Part shown: positions 1-9,522 of the stretch, in pieces
Position numbering within the stretch: position 1 is the first letter of the stretch
How the letters are laid out: each line of letters opens with the position of its first letter
DNA from: Mayamaea pseudoterrestris
Taxonomy: Eukaryota; Bacillariophyta; Bacillariophyceae; Sellaphorales; Sellaphoraceae
Length of the DNA: 64,000 nucleotides
Direction: 5' to 3'
Assembly: GCA_027923505.1 (NCBI GenBank)
Contig: BROI01000005.1
Location: 1,116,001-1,180,000, forward strand
Made by a program: the position numbers and the translations under genes
The notes under the pieces: model-generated
The model's database searches: none
The model's input: only the letters and a program-made list of their open reading frames with translations
Told to the model about the DNA's origin: nothing

Positions 1-417
1 CGAAACAACTGCTCCGTTGATGTCACTCCCAGTTTCGTCCATTGTTTCTCCAATGATCGCCAATAAAGTGAATAGCCAGTACTCGTCAATCTTGTCAGAG
101 CGATTATCTTTTTTAGGTAGCGTCAAGACAAACTTTCCACCGTCAATGTTGCTAGCGTCCTCCCAAGCGGGGCAAATGTCGCGCCGGAAGACACTGTAAT
201 TGGAGCCAGGCCCAATGTCTGACGCAGGTTTTACATTGTTATAAACTCTCCAAAAGCTCTCAATGGAATCAAACGTCGCTAGATCCTTCAGCGTGTCCTT
301 CCAATCGTCCGACTCAGTTGGAGCAAGCTTTGGATTGTCGATCCAGAGAGTCCATGCTGAATGCAAGCGCGCATTTGTATCAATTTCTTGTTGATGGTCA
401 ATTACACCGCTGGTCAT
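1..417 (-). CDS. EIF4E: Translation initiation factor eIF4E (cap-binding protein), 3' end outside window
   Basis: Binds the m7G cap of mRNA in the cytoplasm and recruits eIF4G. The minus strand is open from an ATG at 417 to the window edge, giving the first 139 residues; typical eIF4E proteins have about 200-220, so the C-terminal third is missing. The cap-binding tryptophans are visible: W39 in ESDDWKDTL (equivalent to mouse W56) and W85-E86 in ICPAWEDASN (equivalent to W102-E103). W56 in SFWRVYNN matches the eIF4G/4E-BP contact W73. The stretch WLFTLLAIIGETMD also follows the family. The start at 417 has a purine at -3 and gives a short N-terminus before the HSAWTLW core. No intron is evident. 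It is divergent from the S1-domain gene with about 290 bp between start codons. Family assignment is secure; the isoform class is not. Confidence 0.95.
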   Translation of the reverse strand, partial: MTSGVIDHQQEIDTNARLHSAWTLWIDNPKLAPTESDDWKDTLKDLATFDSIESFWRVYNNVKPASDIGPGSNYSVFRRDICPAWEDASNIDGGKFVLTLPKKDNRSDKIDEYWLFTLLAIIGETMDETGSDINGAVVS

Positions 418-710
418 GCTAGAAGGTGTACAATCAATGAAGAGGAAAGCTGTGCTTCTTTAGTGAGCTCGAGGAGAAGTGGAAATGGCAGTCGTTGTGG
501 CGCGCGCAAAGAGCGGCGACGGATGATGTCGCTTCGCTTCTCATTGTGTGCAGATAACCTGATCGTGGTCGCGGCGGCCCTTCATCATTCGTTCTTTTGC
601 TCGGCTCATGCAATTCATGCAAACGACACTGCATGCCTCCTACTCCTCCAGGGCAGTAGCTATCGGCCATCCCACCCACTCTCGTGACAAAGAGATATAG
701 CTATAAAAGT

Positions 711-1856
711 ATGAGTGATTTTGAAATGAAGCAGCGCCATAAGCAGGTTAACAGTAAATCCAGTTTAGCAACACATCAAGCCTCGATTTGCAAGAATGGA
801 CGCTTGTCGTCCACCAAAAACTCGACCAAGTTTGCAAAGCCCAAGCATCTCAAGCGCAAGCTTGAGACAATGTCTCCCGATGATCCTCGTCATAATGAGG
901 TGCTTGGGCAGTTGCAAGACTTCGAGGAAAAGAAGCAATTGTTTTCTGGAAAAGGAATGACGAAAACGCCGAGGCTCCCACGGCGACCTACCCAAGACGA
1001 GGAGCAACTCTCGCACACACCGAAAGCAGCAACTCCACCTACCGGTATTGGAAAGGACGCTAGTAACTATGCCCACAAGGACGACAAACCGACCCGACAG
1101 CGTGGTCAGCGGCGTCGTGGACGAAAGGATACAACGTCTGTGTCTTTGGTCGTCGCGGTCGGACAGGCCGAGATGCCTATTGTATCGGAAGCATCGGAAG
1201 CGTCCCTACCTATGGCTGCCATGAAACCACCTTTGACAGAATTAGATAAATCGTCAATTGTGCGAGAACCGAAGAGGAGGTCCATTCAGAGACTTGGCGA
1301 CCCACGATATTGCGTCGGCCGCAAACCAGTGTCAGACTTTGAAATCGGTTCAAAACACTCCGGCAAGGTCGTTTACGTCAAACCTTTTGGTGTGTTTTTC
1401 GACATTGGCTGTCACAGCGATGCCTTTTGTCATGTCAGTCGACTGTCGGATGATTTTGTGGAGAATCCAGAAACAGTGTTTCGTCCAGGCGATGACGTGG
1501 AGAATATTCGCATTGTAGAGACAGATCGCCAAAAGAAGAGAATTACGGTGAGTTTACAGTCCGACATGAAAATTAAAGCCGAAAAGCTGTCGCTAGAGTC
1601 AAGGTTGGAACGTATGAAGAAGCGGAAACCAAACGGACGATCCAATGTAGCGATGTTAAAAGGGTCAAAGTCGTCTACTGGTACGGTTGCGCACGAGAAG
1701 GAGGCCAATTCGGTAGAATTGGCTAAACTTGCTGATTCTGAACCATTATTTGGGGGAAGTATCAATGCTGATACTTATTCCTCGGCGAGGGAGTTGAAAC
1801 GTCGCCAGAAACTTCAACGCCGTGCGGCGCGTCGGGAACAACATGTATTGCAATAA
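711..1856 (+). CDS. S1 RNA-binding domain protein, otherwise uncharacterised
   Basis: 381 residues from the first ATG; the frame is open nine codons further upstream but without an ATG. An S1 (OB-fold) domain lies at about residues 207-283, with the typical GSKHSGKVVYVKPFGVFFDI opening, HVSRLSD, and RITVSLQSD close. The flanks are basic and low in complexity. An N-terminal segment around residues 47-85 (KPKHLKRKLE followed by a DDPR...FEEKK helix) looks conserved, and the tail is a basic helix (ARELKRRQKLQRRAARREQ). There is no clear plastid presequence. A single S1 domain in a basic protein suggests RNA or ribosome binding, but the substrate and compartment cannot be told. A TATA-like CTATAAAAG sits only a few bases before the ATG and is too close to act as a promoter for this start. 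Convergent with the next gene. Confidence 0.75.
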   Translation: MSDFEMKQRHKQVNSKSSLATHQASICKNGRLSSTKNSTKFAKPKHLKRKLETMSPDDPRHNEVLGQLQDFEEKKQLFSGKGMTKTPRLPRRPTQDEEQLSHTPKAATPPTGIGKDASNYAHKDDKPTRQRGQRRRGRKDTTSVSLVVAVGQAEMPIVSEASEASLPMAAMKPPLTELDKSSIVREPKRRSIQRLGDPRYCVGRKPVSDFEIGSKHSGKVVYVKPFGVFFDIGCHSDAFCHVSRLSDDFVENPETVFRPGDDVENIRIVETDRQKKRITVSLQSDMKIKAEKLSLESRLERMKKRKPNGRSNVAMLKGSKSSTGTVAHEKEANSVELAKLADSEPLFGGSINADTYSSARELKRRQKLQRRAARREQHVLQ

Positions 1857-2160
1857 ACATATGACTTTTAAATTGTAACTACACAAAGATGCGCGTCTCA
1901 TTTGCTGACCGGAGTGCTAGCAATACGTAGTTACTTTATACCAGACGGGCTATTGACGCGACTATCAGCTCGTACAACGACACTCGACTACCATTCGTTT
2001 CTTTGCTACGTATCATTTGTACTACATGACACACACTTATAATAGTCGTCAATTTATTTAGTGGTGTCTATATAAGATCAATGTTGTTATGTATATCCAT
2101 TTTAAATGCTAATCGTCGGCCTAGTGCCACGCTCCGCGCCTCACTGAATCTACGGAGCCT
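1857..2160. other. Convergent intergenic region
   Basis: About 300 bp between two convergent stop codons. It is AT-rich with short TA runs, as expected for 3' untranslated regions. I see no ORF, repeat or RNA gene in it. Confidence 0.6.
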
Positions 2161-3276
2161 TCACAACGCCTGCAACTTGTCCAAACAGAGCTTGGCTTGA
2201 CGTTCGAGGCCAGCGTGACGAGCCATACCAGCTTCAAGCGCCTTCTCCAATGCCATATGAAACTCCGCAACATCATGGTCCTGCGCCAAGAGCTGCTCCA
2301 CCACCAAGCAGGAAAGTTGTGCCATGCGCGCATTTTTGTTGGCAGCGTTCAGCTCCTGCAAGAGCACCGGACGAATCTGCTCGTACAAACCTTGACCAAC
2401 GTCTCCATTGACGGCAACAACCACATTGGCAAGAATTGTCATGGCCATGGTTCGAAGATGATAAATGTCGTCCGTCTTGGTGGCCATTACATGATCAAGC
2501 AACTTGCCACCGACAACATTCCCAGTGCGCAAGAGTTCGTATGAAACAGCGCGAGACGTCTTGTCGCCCATCTTGGAGGCGTTTGTCAATGACGCAAGAG
2601 TCTGAAACGCTAGGTACTGCGAATCAAGACCAGCGTCGAGCAGCTTCGTGACGAACTTGAGCGCTGCTTTTCCGTCGACTTCAAAATCATCCTCCTCCGT
2701 ATCGGATACTTCTGGGACTGCCATGACCTCACTCGATGGTGGGAGAAAAGTGGAAGTCTTGTTTTGAACCGCATCGAAAATGGCGGTAGTATCCTGATAA
2801 AAGTTGGCCGAGGTACCAAATCGTCGTTGAACTTCCACGATGATGCCGGTCGAGTACGACTTGCGTCCGCGATAAAGACGAATCCGAAAGTCAACTCCAT
2901 CCGAAGTGAGGCATTTGACCTTGGCCTTACTGTCTTCATAAGTGGCTTCAATGGAGCGAGAGCGAAGAATTTCACTAATTCGTTTCGAAAGGTCCGAAGG
3001 ACTGGCGTGATTGACAAAGACTGCCGTCTGCTCAAGATGGTGAAACTCCGGCAACTGTGGAACGCTTGTAAGGTGCCATACCATAATCTGCGACGGAGCG
3101 ATTGCAAATTCCTTCTGCGGCTGCGTCTGCATGAGAGGTTGCTTCGTGCCGATTGCGTACGAGCTGAACGCCTGCACCGACTCAATGCGCGGCGCTGCCG
3201 CCCGGCGAGTCGTTTCCTCGACCTCATACTCGTCGTTGTCGAGGCTAATCTTCATTTCTTTCGGTTTGTCACTCAT
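2161..3276 (-). CDS. Conserved hypothetical protein with ARM/HEAT-like C-terminal half
   Basis: 371 residues, single exon, ATG at 3276. I do not recognise the family. Residues about 95-175 form a mixed alpha/beta unit (SDLSKRISEILRSRSIEATY, then KVKCLTSDGVDFRIRLYRG and IIVEVQRRFGTS) whose pattern resembles a KA1-like or other small membrane/peptide-binding fold. An acidic linker (DTEEDDFEVDG) follows. The last about 160 residues are regular amphipathic helices (AALKFVTKLLDAGLDSQYLA; HLRTMAMTILANVVVAV) typical of ARM/HEAT repeats. No signal peptide, membrane segment or catalytic motif is visible. A scaffold or adaptor role is only inference. Confidence 0.7.
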   Translation of the reverse strand: MSDKPKEMKISLDNDEYEVEETTRRAAAPRIESVQAFSSYAIGTKQPLMQTQPQKEFAIAPSQIMVWHLTSVPQLPEFHHLEQTAVFVNHASPSDLSKRISEILRSRSIEATYEDSKAKVKCLTSDGVDFRIRLYRGRKSYSTGIIVEVQRRFGTSANFYQDTTAIFDAVQNKTSTFLPPSSEVMAVPEVSDTEEDDFEVDGKAALKFVTKLLDAGLDSQYLAFQTLASLTNASKMGDKTSRAVSYELLRTGNVVGGKLLDHVMATKTDDIYHLRTMAMTILANVVVAVNGDVGQGLYEQIRPVLLQELNAANKNARMAQLSCLVVEQLLAQDHDVAEFHMALEKALEAGMARHAGLERQAKLCLDKLQAL

Positions 3277-3982
3277 TCTGCTCTTATAATTTCAATTGCT
3301 TGTCAAAGCAAACAGACGAAGACGCTAATAAGGATGCGATGGACTTGCAAAGTGGTTTGCGACTGTGACTGAATTTTTGGCTGCCCTGAACTTTTTGCGC
3401 CGGTCTCCGCCATCCTCTCAGTCCTGCCCGGCTAATTTTATCGACGCTTCGAGGCGCGGGTCGTATTTTCTCCTCCTTGGCGTGCTGCAATCAATAGCCG
3501 GTCATAGCGGCTTAATCGGACGGCCGAAGGTGTCTAACTACGACGAGGTCACTTGAAGGGCCAAGATGCGAGAGTAACTGTGAATGAAAGGTTATTGGAT
3601 TCACGCACGCACAACCTTTTTCCATTGTGAATGACGCCAGTCGACGACCAGCTGCGTGGAAGAAGAGAACAGGATTGACCATCGGCTTCGATTCATATCT
3701 TCGATGCTACATAGTTAACTACCTACTCTGTTTAACATTAATACGGATGTGGCACTGTCAACTTAGTCTTTTACGTACTAACCTTGGACTGTAACATCTG
3801 ACGCCAAGCGTTCCGCAGTAAATTCAGTTGCTCCTAGGGTGTAAAGTATTTCTTTCGGCCGACCTAACAAGCATTACATAAACAGCGATATTAAATCACA
3901 GAATCCAAAGGTGTTACGCTTCACAATGGCGTCGCTCTTCAATCAAACACCATCACATTCTAAACGTTGAGTGCTTATACGA
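3277..3982. other. Intergenic region between two minus-strand genes
   Basis: About 700 bp upstream of the 2161-3276 gene and downstream of the histone deacetylase stop. Short open frames of 60-70 codons exist on both strands but carry no recognisable motif and look like chance. It should hold the promoter of the downstream gene and the 3' untranslated region of the deacetylase. I see no repeat or structured RNA. Confidence 0.5.
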
Positions 3983-5514
3983 CTAACCCGCCAGTTCAGC
4001 AGGATGCTCGCGGCGTCCCGACTCTACCTCGAAAACACGAGACTCTGGGTTTTGATCGTCATCTTGGTCTTCCTGTTCCACCTCCATTTGCATCGAACGA
4101 GGATTCGTCTGGGAGTCCACCTGCCCCGTTTGAATCTGCGTCCCTGGGACAGCTTCCACCTTACTGAGATAATCAAGTAACTGATTCTTGATTGTATCCA
4201 AGTAGGACGACGTGTTAGCGTTGGCCATGTTGCTCACTGGCAAATGCAAACGATAGTCGGGCCCAAAATACTCAAAGTAGTCGTTGAACGGAAGATCATC
4301 CGTAACGGGCTCACCAACCAATACCGATGTTTCATACGTCCAGCAGCGAGGTACATTGCGGAGCGTGTATCCGCCACCCCCAAGAACAAGCATGGGAATG
4401 TTAAAACTCCGAACAAACTCGACGCAGTCGGCGTGCCCTTTGACCGACAAGTTAAAGCAGCCAAGTCGATCTCCCGACAGAGAATCGGCTCCGCACTGAA
4501 GGACGACTGCTCCAGGAGCAAAGACGTCCATGATCTTTCCAATCACTGGGCGGAAAATGTTACGAAACGACGCATCGTCCATGCCGTCATTAAGCGGAAA
4601 GTTAATGGCGTAGTTAGTTCCATCGCCATAGCCCGAGTCCTTGACATCGCCGGTTCCAGGAAAATACTCGCCGAACTTGTGGAACGAGGCCGTCATGACT
4701 CGGTTGGTAGCGTAAAAAGCTTCCTCAACGCCGTCACCTGTGGAATGCAAGGGGCAGAGTTTTGATTTAACAAAAGCTCAAATCAGTCATCATTTTCGCC
4801 AGTCCAAAGAGAACGTACCATGATGAACGTCAATATCTATGTACAAGACACGCTCGTGCTTCTTGAGAAGCTCAAGAATGGCCAAGACGCAGTCGTTCAC
4901 GTAGCAAAAGCCCGACGCTTCCGCCTTTTTAGCGTGATGCAAGCCTCCCGCCCAGTTAATGACAATGTCGCTTTGATTCTCATTGAGACGGGAAGCTCCG
5001 TTGATTGAGCCAGAAGTGTATAGCTGGCAAAACTCATAGAGTCCATCAAAGACTGGACAGTCCTCGCCCACGTTGAATCGCTGGAGCTGTCGGACATAGT
5101 CTTGCATGTTGTCCGGAGTAATGACCTTCAGAAAGTTCACATAGTCGTCCGAGTGAAATCGCGTCATGGCTGTCGGAGAAATGAGGCGGGGACGAAAAAC
5201 TTCCATCTTACGGTAGAGCCCGTAGTTGACCACAAGATTGTGCGTCATGCGCACTCGATGAGGCTTCATGGGATGTCCTGCGAATGAAATAGAGTCCAAA
5301 TGAAGAATTTTTGAGTGAGCGAGCGAATTTAAAGCTTAGTATATTATAAACCATTGATTGAGAGCAGTCGACTCGATTGCGTCCTCCTGCTTTTTGCTAC
5401 TGCACCGTTCGTCGCGGCGCGGAGTTGATCGAGCCAAAAAAACGTACCTTGGCCATAGTGGTAGTTTCCAACCTCGGCGTCGTAAAAATAAGAGACCCGA
5501 CGATTGTCCGACAT
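3983..5514 (-). CDS. HDAC: Class I histone deacetylase (RPD3/HDAC1-3 type)
   Basis: Removes acetyl groups from histone lysines in nuclear corepressor complexes. Three exons on the minus strand (5514-5448, 5277-4819, 4737-3983) give 426 residues; both introns start GTACGT and end in AG (TTCGCAG, TTCCACAG). The active site is complete: tandem histidines H136-H137 in [10 protein letters not shown], zinc ligands D172 and H174 in [11 protein letters not shown], the third ligand Asp in [12 protein letters not shown], and the transition-state Tyr in [10 protein letters not shown]. The second intron falls exactly in HHG|DG. The tail is acidic and Gln/Asp-rich, as in HDAC1/2. An in-frame upstream ATG exists at 5556, but the start at 5514 gives the usual short N-terminus ([12 protein letters not shown]). 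Divergent from MMS19. Assignment to class I is secure; the subclass is not. Confidence 0.96.
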
Positions 5515-5824
5515 GTTTCGAATAGAATGACTGTTCAAAGGTTGAAAACAATGCAAGCTTTTGGAATGCCTCGAGAACAGAGGGCTTCAAGGATCAGTGG
5601 CAACCGCGCGAGCCATTGTGAGATCCAACGCGGAAACGTCGCGGCGGCGGAAACGCTGGCGGAAACGGATGTCTCACTGGTAGTTAGAGATGGGGTTAGC
5701 AAAAGTTAGTACCAGTGCGAAGATTCCATCAGCTCCGTCCCGACCTCATCATAACCATGAGAAACACCCGTTCCCGCACGCCTACCGGTAGCTCACATCA
5801 CTGGATACTTGTAGTGATATCAAG
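5515..5824. promoter_or_regulatory. Divergent promoter region, HDAC / MMS19
   Basis: About 310 bp separate the two start codons and must hold both promoters and 5' leaders. It contains the palindrome TACCGGTA at 5783-5790, 35 bp before the MMS19 ATG. No clear TATA box was identified. Confidence 0.5.
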
Positions 5825-8800
5825 ATGGACCTGATTGTTATGCAGAGCTTTCAAGAGATGAAAGCGGCTTGCTGTGATCCCCGGAACAACAGCAAAGACG
5901 ATTTGCGCGAACAGGCACGATCATTCGTCGAAACCTCCATCTCGACGCTTAATCATGACGAAACGAATGTTAGTACAGCGACCGACAAACTGTTAGCAGT
6001 GCTGCTACAAACGTTGGGACCAGCATTCACAACCTCTCATGCTGCCCGCATCTGTGCACTCTCTACACTGACTGGCGCACTTCAAGCTTGCCAAGACAAC
6101 AAAAACAACAATCATGCTGCTGCAATTTCACATAACTTGCTCGCCCTGCTTGGACAGTTCCTCACCACGCACGCTGGTCCTTTAAAGAGTGAGAGTCGTG
6201 CCGAATTTGAAGGCGACCAAGACGAAGAGCTTGTGAGAGATACAGCAATTATTGCTCTAGCGGCCTTGCTGCGTATCAGCGTTGCGACAACAAGAGTCGA
6301 AACCTTGGTGCAAAAGATTAGCTTGGCCATGGCGGGGGTAGAACGTAGAGTGGCGCTTCCACAGGAGGAGGAAAGTACCGATGTAATTACCGAAAACGAT
6401 AGGGAGAGTGGAACAATTAACGGCTTGTCCCTTCTTCCGCGATCACGGCGCTCGAACTGCTTCGACTTGCTGCAGGCATGTGTCGACGGCATAAGGAAGT
6501 CGACTGATATGCAATCGTCGCTGACGCTGGAACAGGAAATTATCAAGTTTGTTCAATTCTCCTGCTGTTGTCTTCAGGGAGAGTCGGATCCGCGATGCTT
6601 GCAGCAACTCCTACGCTTTTTGCGCTCCCTACTGGCAGTTGTTGCATCGTTATTTAAAAACTCGAGAACGCCATTTCCAATTGGAGATGTTTTTGATGCG
6701 ATCGTTCCATACTACCCAGTGCAATTTAGTCCACCACTCAACAATCCATACGGTATTACAAAAACGAGTCTACAGGAAGCGTTGAGGTCGGTCATGTGCT
6801 GCGTCGACTATGACGCTCAAGCAAAAGTCAATGGAACGGACACGATGCTTTCGCTGAGCCTGAGCATCATTCTGGAGCAGTTAATGCCGTTACCTGGTGA
6901 CGACGCGACAACCATGCCTGAGAAGTTGGATGCATTGGAGGATTTAACTTCTTTGCTATTTAATGAAGCCCTTCCAGCGTTGCCTGAACTTGAAGAGGCG
7001 GCGCTTACGAGCATTTCTACATCGCTCATGACGGTTTATAATGAAGCATCGTTAACTGCGGCGACAGCTTCATATGTAACATCATGCAATAATGTGATTG
7101 TGGCTAAACGTTTGGCTGATGCTTGCCGATCCATTGTTGCTAAACTAGCGCTGGATTGCGAAGGGAATGCTTTAGCATGGGAAGCTTTTGTTGGCAAAAC
7201 AGTGCGCTTATTATTGAATCAGATTTTGTCATCGTCACCAAACTGCCGGTTTGCCATTGCATACATGGCCAATCTTTGTGGTTGCGGAGGCTTAAAGACA
7301 ATGGACATTTGCTTGCGACAAGGACTCGAGCCCTTGCTAAGTGTCATGGAAAGTATTGCTGCCACTGGTCAAAGCTCGGATGAGCTATCGACAACTTTAT
7401 ACGGTATCGGAGCGTTCTTTGCGGCGACAAAAACCACCATGGACAAGGCGATAGGTAGAATTGCCGTCTCACCACATCCGCTTGCGAAGTACGGAGTGAC
7501 GGTGGTGAGTCGACTGATTACAATAATTAATACTACGATATCGGGCACTGATTCGTTTCAAATTGCGACTGCCGCCATCCGCGCACTTGAATCCGTTTTG
7601 CTCGCGTCGCCGATGACCGCATGGAGCGACACGCAGATCATTGATGTATGTCGGTGTCTCGAAAATTGCACGTCATTGCTGGTGGCATCACCTCGCCCAG
7701 TGGTATATACTGACATCAATGAGTCATACACGGCGTTTCTTTTTGGTTGCGCAAGAACGATTGGTTCAATACTAGGACACGGAGGGAAAAGCGGAAGCGG
7801 TTTCGGTGTGTGCTTACATCAACAGCTGCTTTCTAAACTTGTCGCTTCCGCTAGGATTCCTGTCACTGGCGGTACACGATATGACTGGATGACTTTGTCC
7901 GTAGCCGTATCGACGAGAATGGCGGGTGGTGCTCTTGTCATTGGAAGCATCACCGAAACATTGTGCAGGTCTCTTGTAAGTCAGAAATATGACCAAGCAG
8001 CAATGTGCGCGCGAGCTTTGAATGTGATTTTTCGGCTTGAAGGAAAAATTGTCGTAGACGAATTTCACAATTTGCAGTCCCCATCTTCCACCGCTGAAAC
8101 TTTACAAAAGGCATTGGCTGGAGCGGGACGGGTGATTATTCATAGCGGGGAACAGTTCTCAGCCAACATCAGCTCACGCGACTTGCCGCCTACTGATGAC
8201 GATCAATTGGCGTTCGGAGCCACACTTGATGGTTTCTCTAAATTGGGATTGATGCTTCGCCCCGCCTGGATTGATATACCGCTGAATGAGGTCGATAAAC
8301 TTATGCTACAGGTGTCGGCTGCTCTCCCGCCCTTAAAAGGGTCCGATTTGATTCATTTAGCGGTCGTACTTCCCATGTTGTCCGCGGCACTGTCCACTCT
8401 GCCGCGCGAATTGCGGCCTTCTACTGAAAACAAGATAGGAAGATTCATGCCAGACCTTGCAGAGATCGCCTTGCGATCAGAATACCATACCGAAACGCGA
8501 ACTCATGCAACTATCTGCGTACAGGCGCTCGTAGCGCATCATTTAGTCGACACTGATGACTGTCCTGCGGCTGCCTTGGCCAACGATTTGATCATGCCCG
8601 CATTACAAAGAGGTGTGACTCACATGAAAAGCAAATCTAACGACAAGTCGGTCGTTCCGCTGCTGCTTGATAGTCTGACCATACTGGCAGTCTTATGCGC
8701 CTCTGCAGCCTGTCGGGGAGGAGAATCGTTCAAGACTGCTGACCACTTTGTTTCATTCTTTCTTGATATGGCTAGCAGTGGGAAAGCGATGCTTACACTT

Positions 8801-9496
8801 GGAGGTGAGCGAAAGCTTATTGTCAATCTCCAATCATTCGCCAACTACTCGAATATCAGCTTGAATAGTCTAGTATTGGAAGTGGTGTCGCGTTTTGGTT
8901 CCATCTTTTTAAATAATGGTGGCGAGGCGTCGCAACTTTGGACGCAACGCCTCGTGCATGTCTCCGCTACCTGCATACAATCCTCTTTGAAAGTAAACAA
9001 TGGCGAAATACTTACTTCGCCAGGAACGGTGGCAATCATTTGCTATATGGTTTGTGCCAGCAACCTAGCGACACTCAGTTCATCGACGCTACAACTAGCG
9101 GCAACGGTCGTGGCACATGCGCTTTCTCCATCTGCACAATCTAATAATTTTGCTGGACATCAACTCTCTTCGATAAAGAAAGTGGTGCTGGCTGCTGTGT
9201 TAAAATTGTTATGTGCTTCTCCCTGTCTCTTCACCTATTCCATGCCATACATGACAACTGGATTGATTCGAGTGTATTCTTCAGGGACGTCGAGGAATCC
9301 CGCATCCGACATAGCCTGCAAATTGCTCACTTTGCAAGCGCTGGAGTCGATATTCAGGATTGACAGTGGGGCGGCTGTGGCGACAAAACCAGCAGTCTTG
9401 GCGCTCTTGACGTCGGCAATGAACCATCCATCTGGTGTCCTGCGTAATGCTGCACTCGAAGTTAGAAACCTCTGGTGCTTAGATTACTACCGGTAG
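5825..9496 (+). CDS. MMS19: MMS19, cytosolic Fe-S cluster targeting factor
   Basis: Targeting subunit of the cytosolic Fe-S assembly (CIA) complex; with CIAO1 and CIA2 it hands 4Fe-4S clusters to DNA polymerases, helicases and primase. One uninterrupted exon of 1223 residues, slightly longer than the human protein (about 1030). The N-terminal MMS19 domain is recognisable at residues 210-312: RSNCFDLLQACVDGIR, then GESDPRCLQQLLRFLRSLLA, then DVFDAIVPYYPVQFSPPLNN followed by PYGIT, which match the family blocks. The rest is HEAT-like helical repeats ending in the C-terminal block NHPSGVLRNAALEVRNLWCL. The start at 5825 is an ATG with purine at -3. Its stop is only 26 bp from that of the convergent AAA+ gene, so 3' ends must overlap. 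DRE2, another CIA component, lies 5 kb further on. Confidence 0.9.
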   Translation: MDLIVMQSFQEMKAACCDPRNNSKDDLREQARSFVETSISTLNHDETNVSTATDKLLAVLLQTLGPAFTTSHAARICALSTLTGALQACQDNKNNNHAAAISHNLLALLGQFLTTHAGPLKSESRAEFEGDQDEELVRDTAIIALAALLRISVATTRVETLVQKISLAMAGVERRVALPQEEESTDVITENDRESGTINGLSLLPRSRRSNCFDLLQACVDGIRKSTDMQSSLTLEQEIIKFVQFSCCCLQGESDPRCLQQLLRFLRSLLAVVASLFKNSRTPFPIGDVFDAIVPYYPVQFSPPLNNPYGITKTSLQEALRSVMCCVDYDAQAKVNGTDTMLSLSLSIILEQLMPLPGDDATTMPEKLDALEDLTSLLFNEALPALPELEEAALTSISTSLMTVYNEASLTAATASYVTSCNNVIVAKRLADACRSIVAKLALDCEGNALAWEAFVGKTVRLLLNQILSSSPNCRFAIAYMANLCGCGGLKTMDICLRQGLEPLLSVMESIAATGQSSDELSTTLYGIGAFFAATKTTMDKAIGRIAVSPHPLAKYGVTVVSRLITIINTTISGTDSFQIATAAIRALESVLLASPMTAWSDTQIIDVCRCLENCTSLLVASPRPVVYTDINESYTAFLFGCARTIGSILGHGGKSGSGFGVCLHQQLLSKLVASARIPVTGGTRYDWMTLSVAVSTRMAGGALVIGSITETLCRSLVSQKYDQAAMCARALNVIFRLEGKIVVDEFHNLQSPSSTAETLQKALAGAGRVIIHSGEQFSANISSRDLPPTDDDQLAFGATLDGFSKLGLMLRPAWIDIPLNEVDKLMLQVSAALPPLKGSDLIHLAVVLPMLSAALSTLPRELRPSTENKIGRFMPDLAEIALRSEYHTETRTHATICVQALVAHHLVDTDDCPAAALANDLIMPALQRGVTHMKSKSNDKSVVPLLLDSLTILAVLCASAACRGGESFKTADHFVSFFLDMASSGKAMLTLGGERKLIVNLQSFANYSNISLNSLVLEVVSRFGSIFLNNGGEASQLWTQRLVHVSATCIQSSLKVNNGEILTSPGTVAIICYMVCASNLATLSSSTLQLAATVVAHALSPSAQSNNFAGHQLSSIKKVVLAAVLKLLCASPCLFTYSMPYMTTGLIRVYSSGTSRNPASDIACKLLTLQALESIFRIDSGAAVATKPAVLALLTSAMNHPSGVLRNAALEVRNLWCLDYYR

Positions 9497-9522
9497 TCAC
9501 GAAGTTTAAGTTTTACAAATTA

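Noticed and set aside
434-679. 81-codon minus-strand frame upstream of eIF4E
   Set aside because: No domain, Cys/Arg-rich composition as in random GC-rich DNA; fits as 5' leader or promoter of eIF4E.
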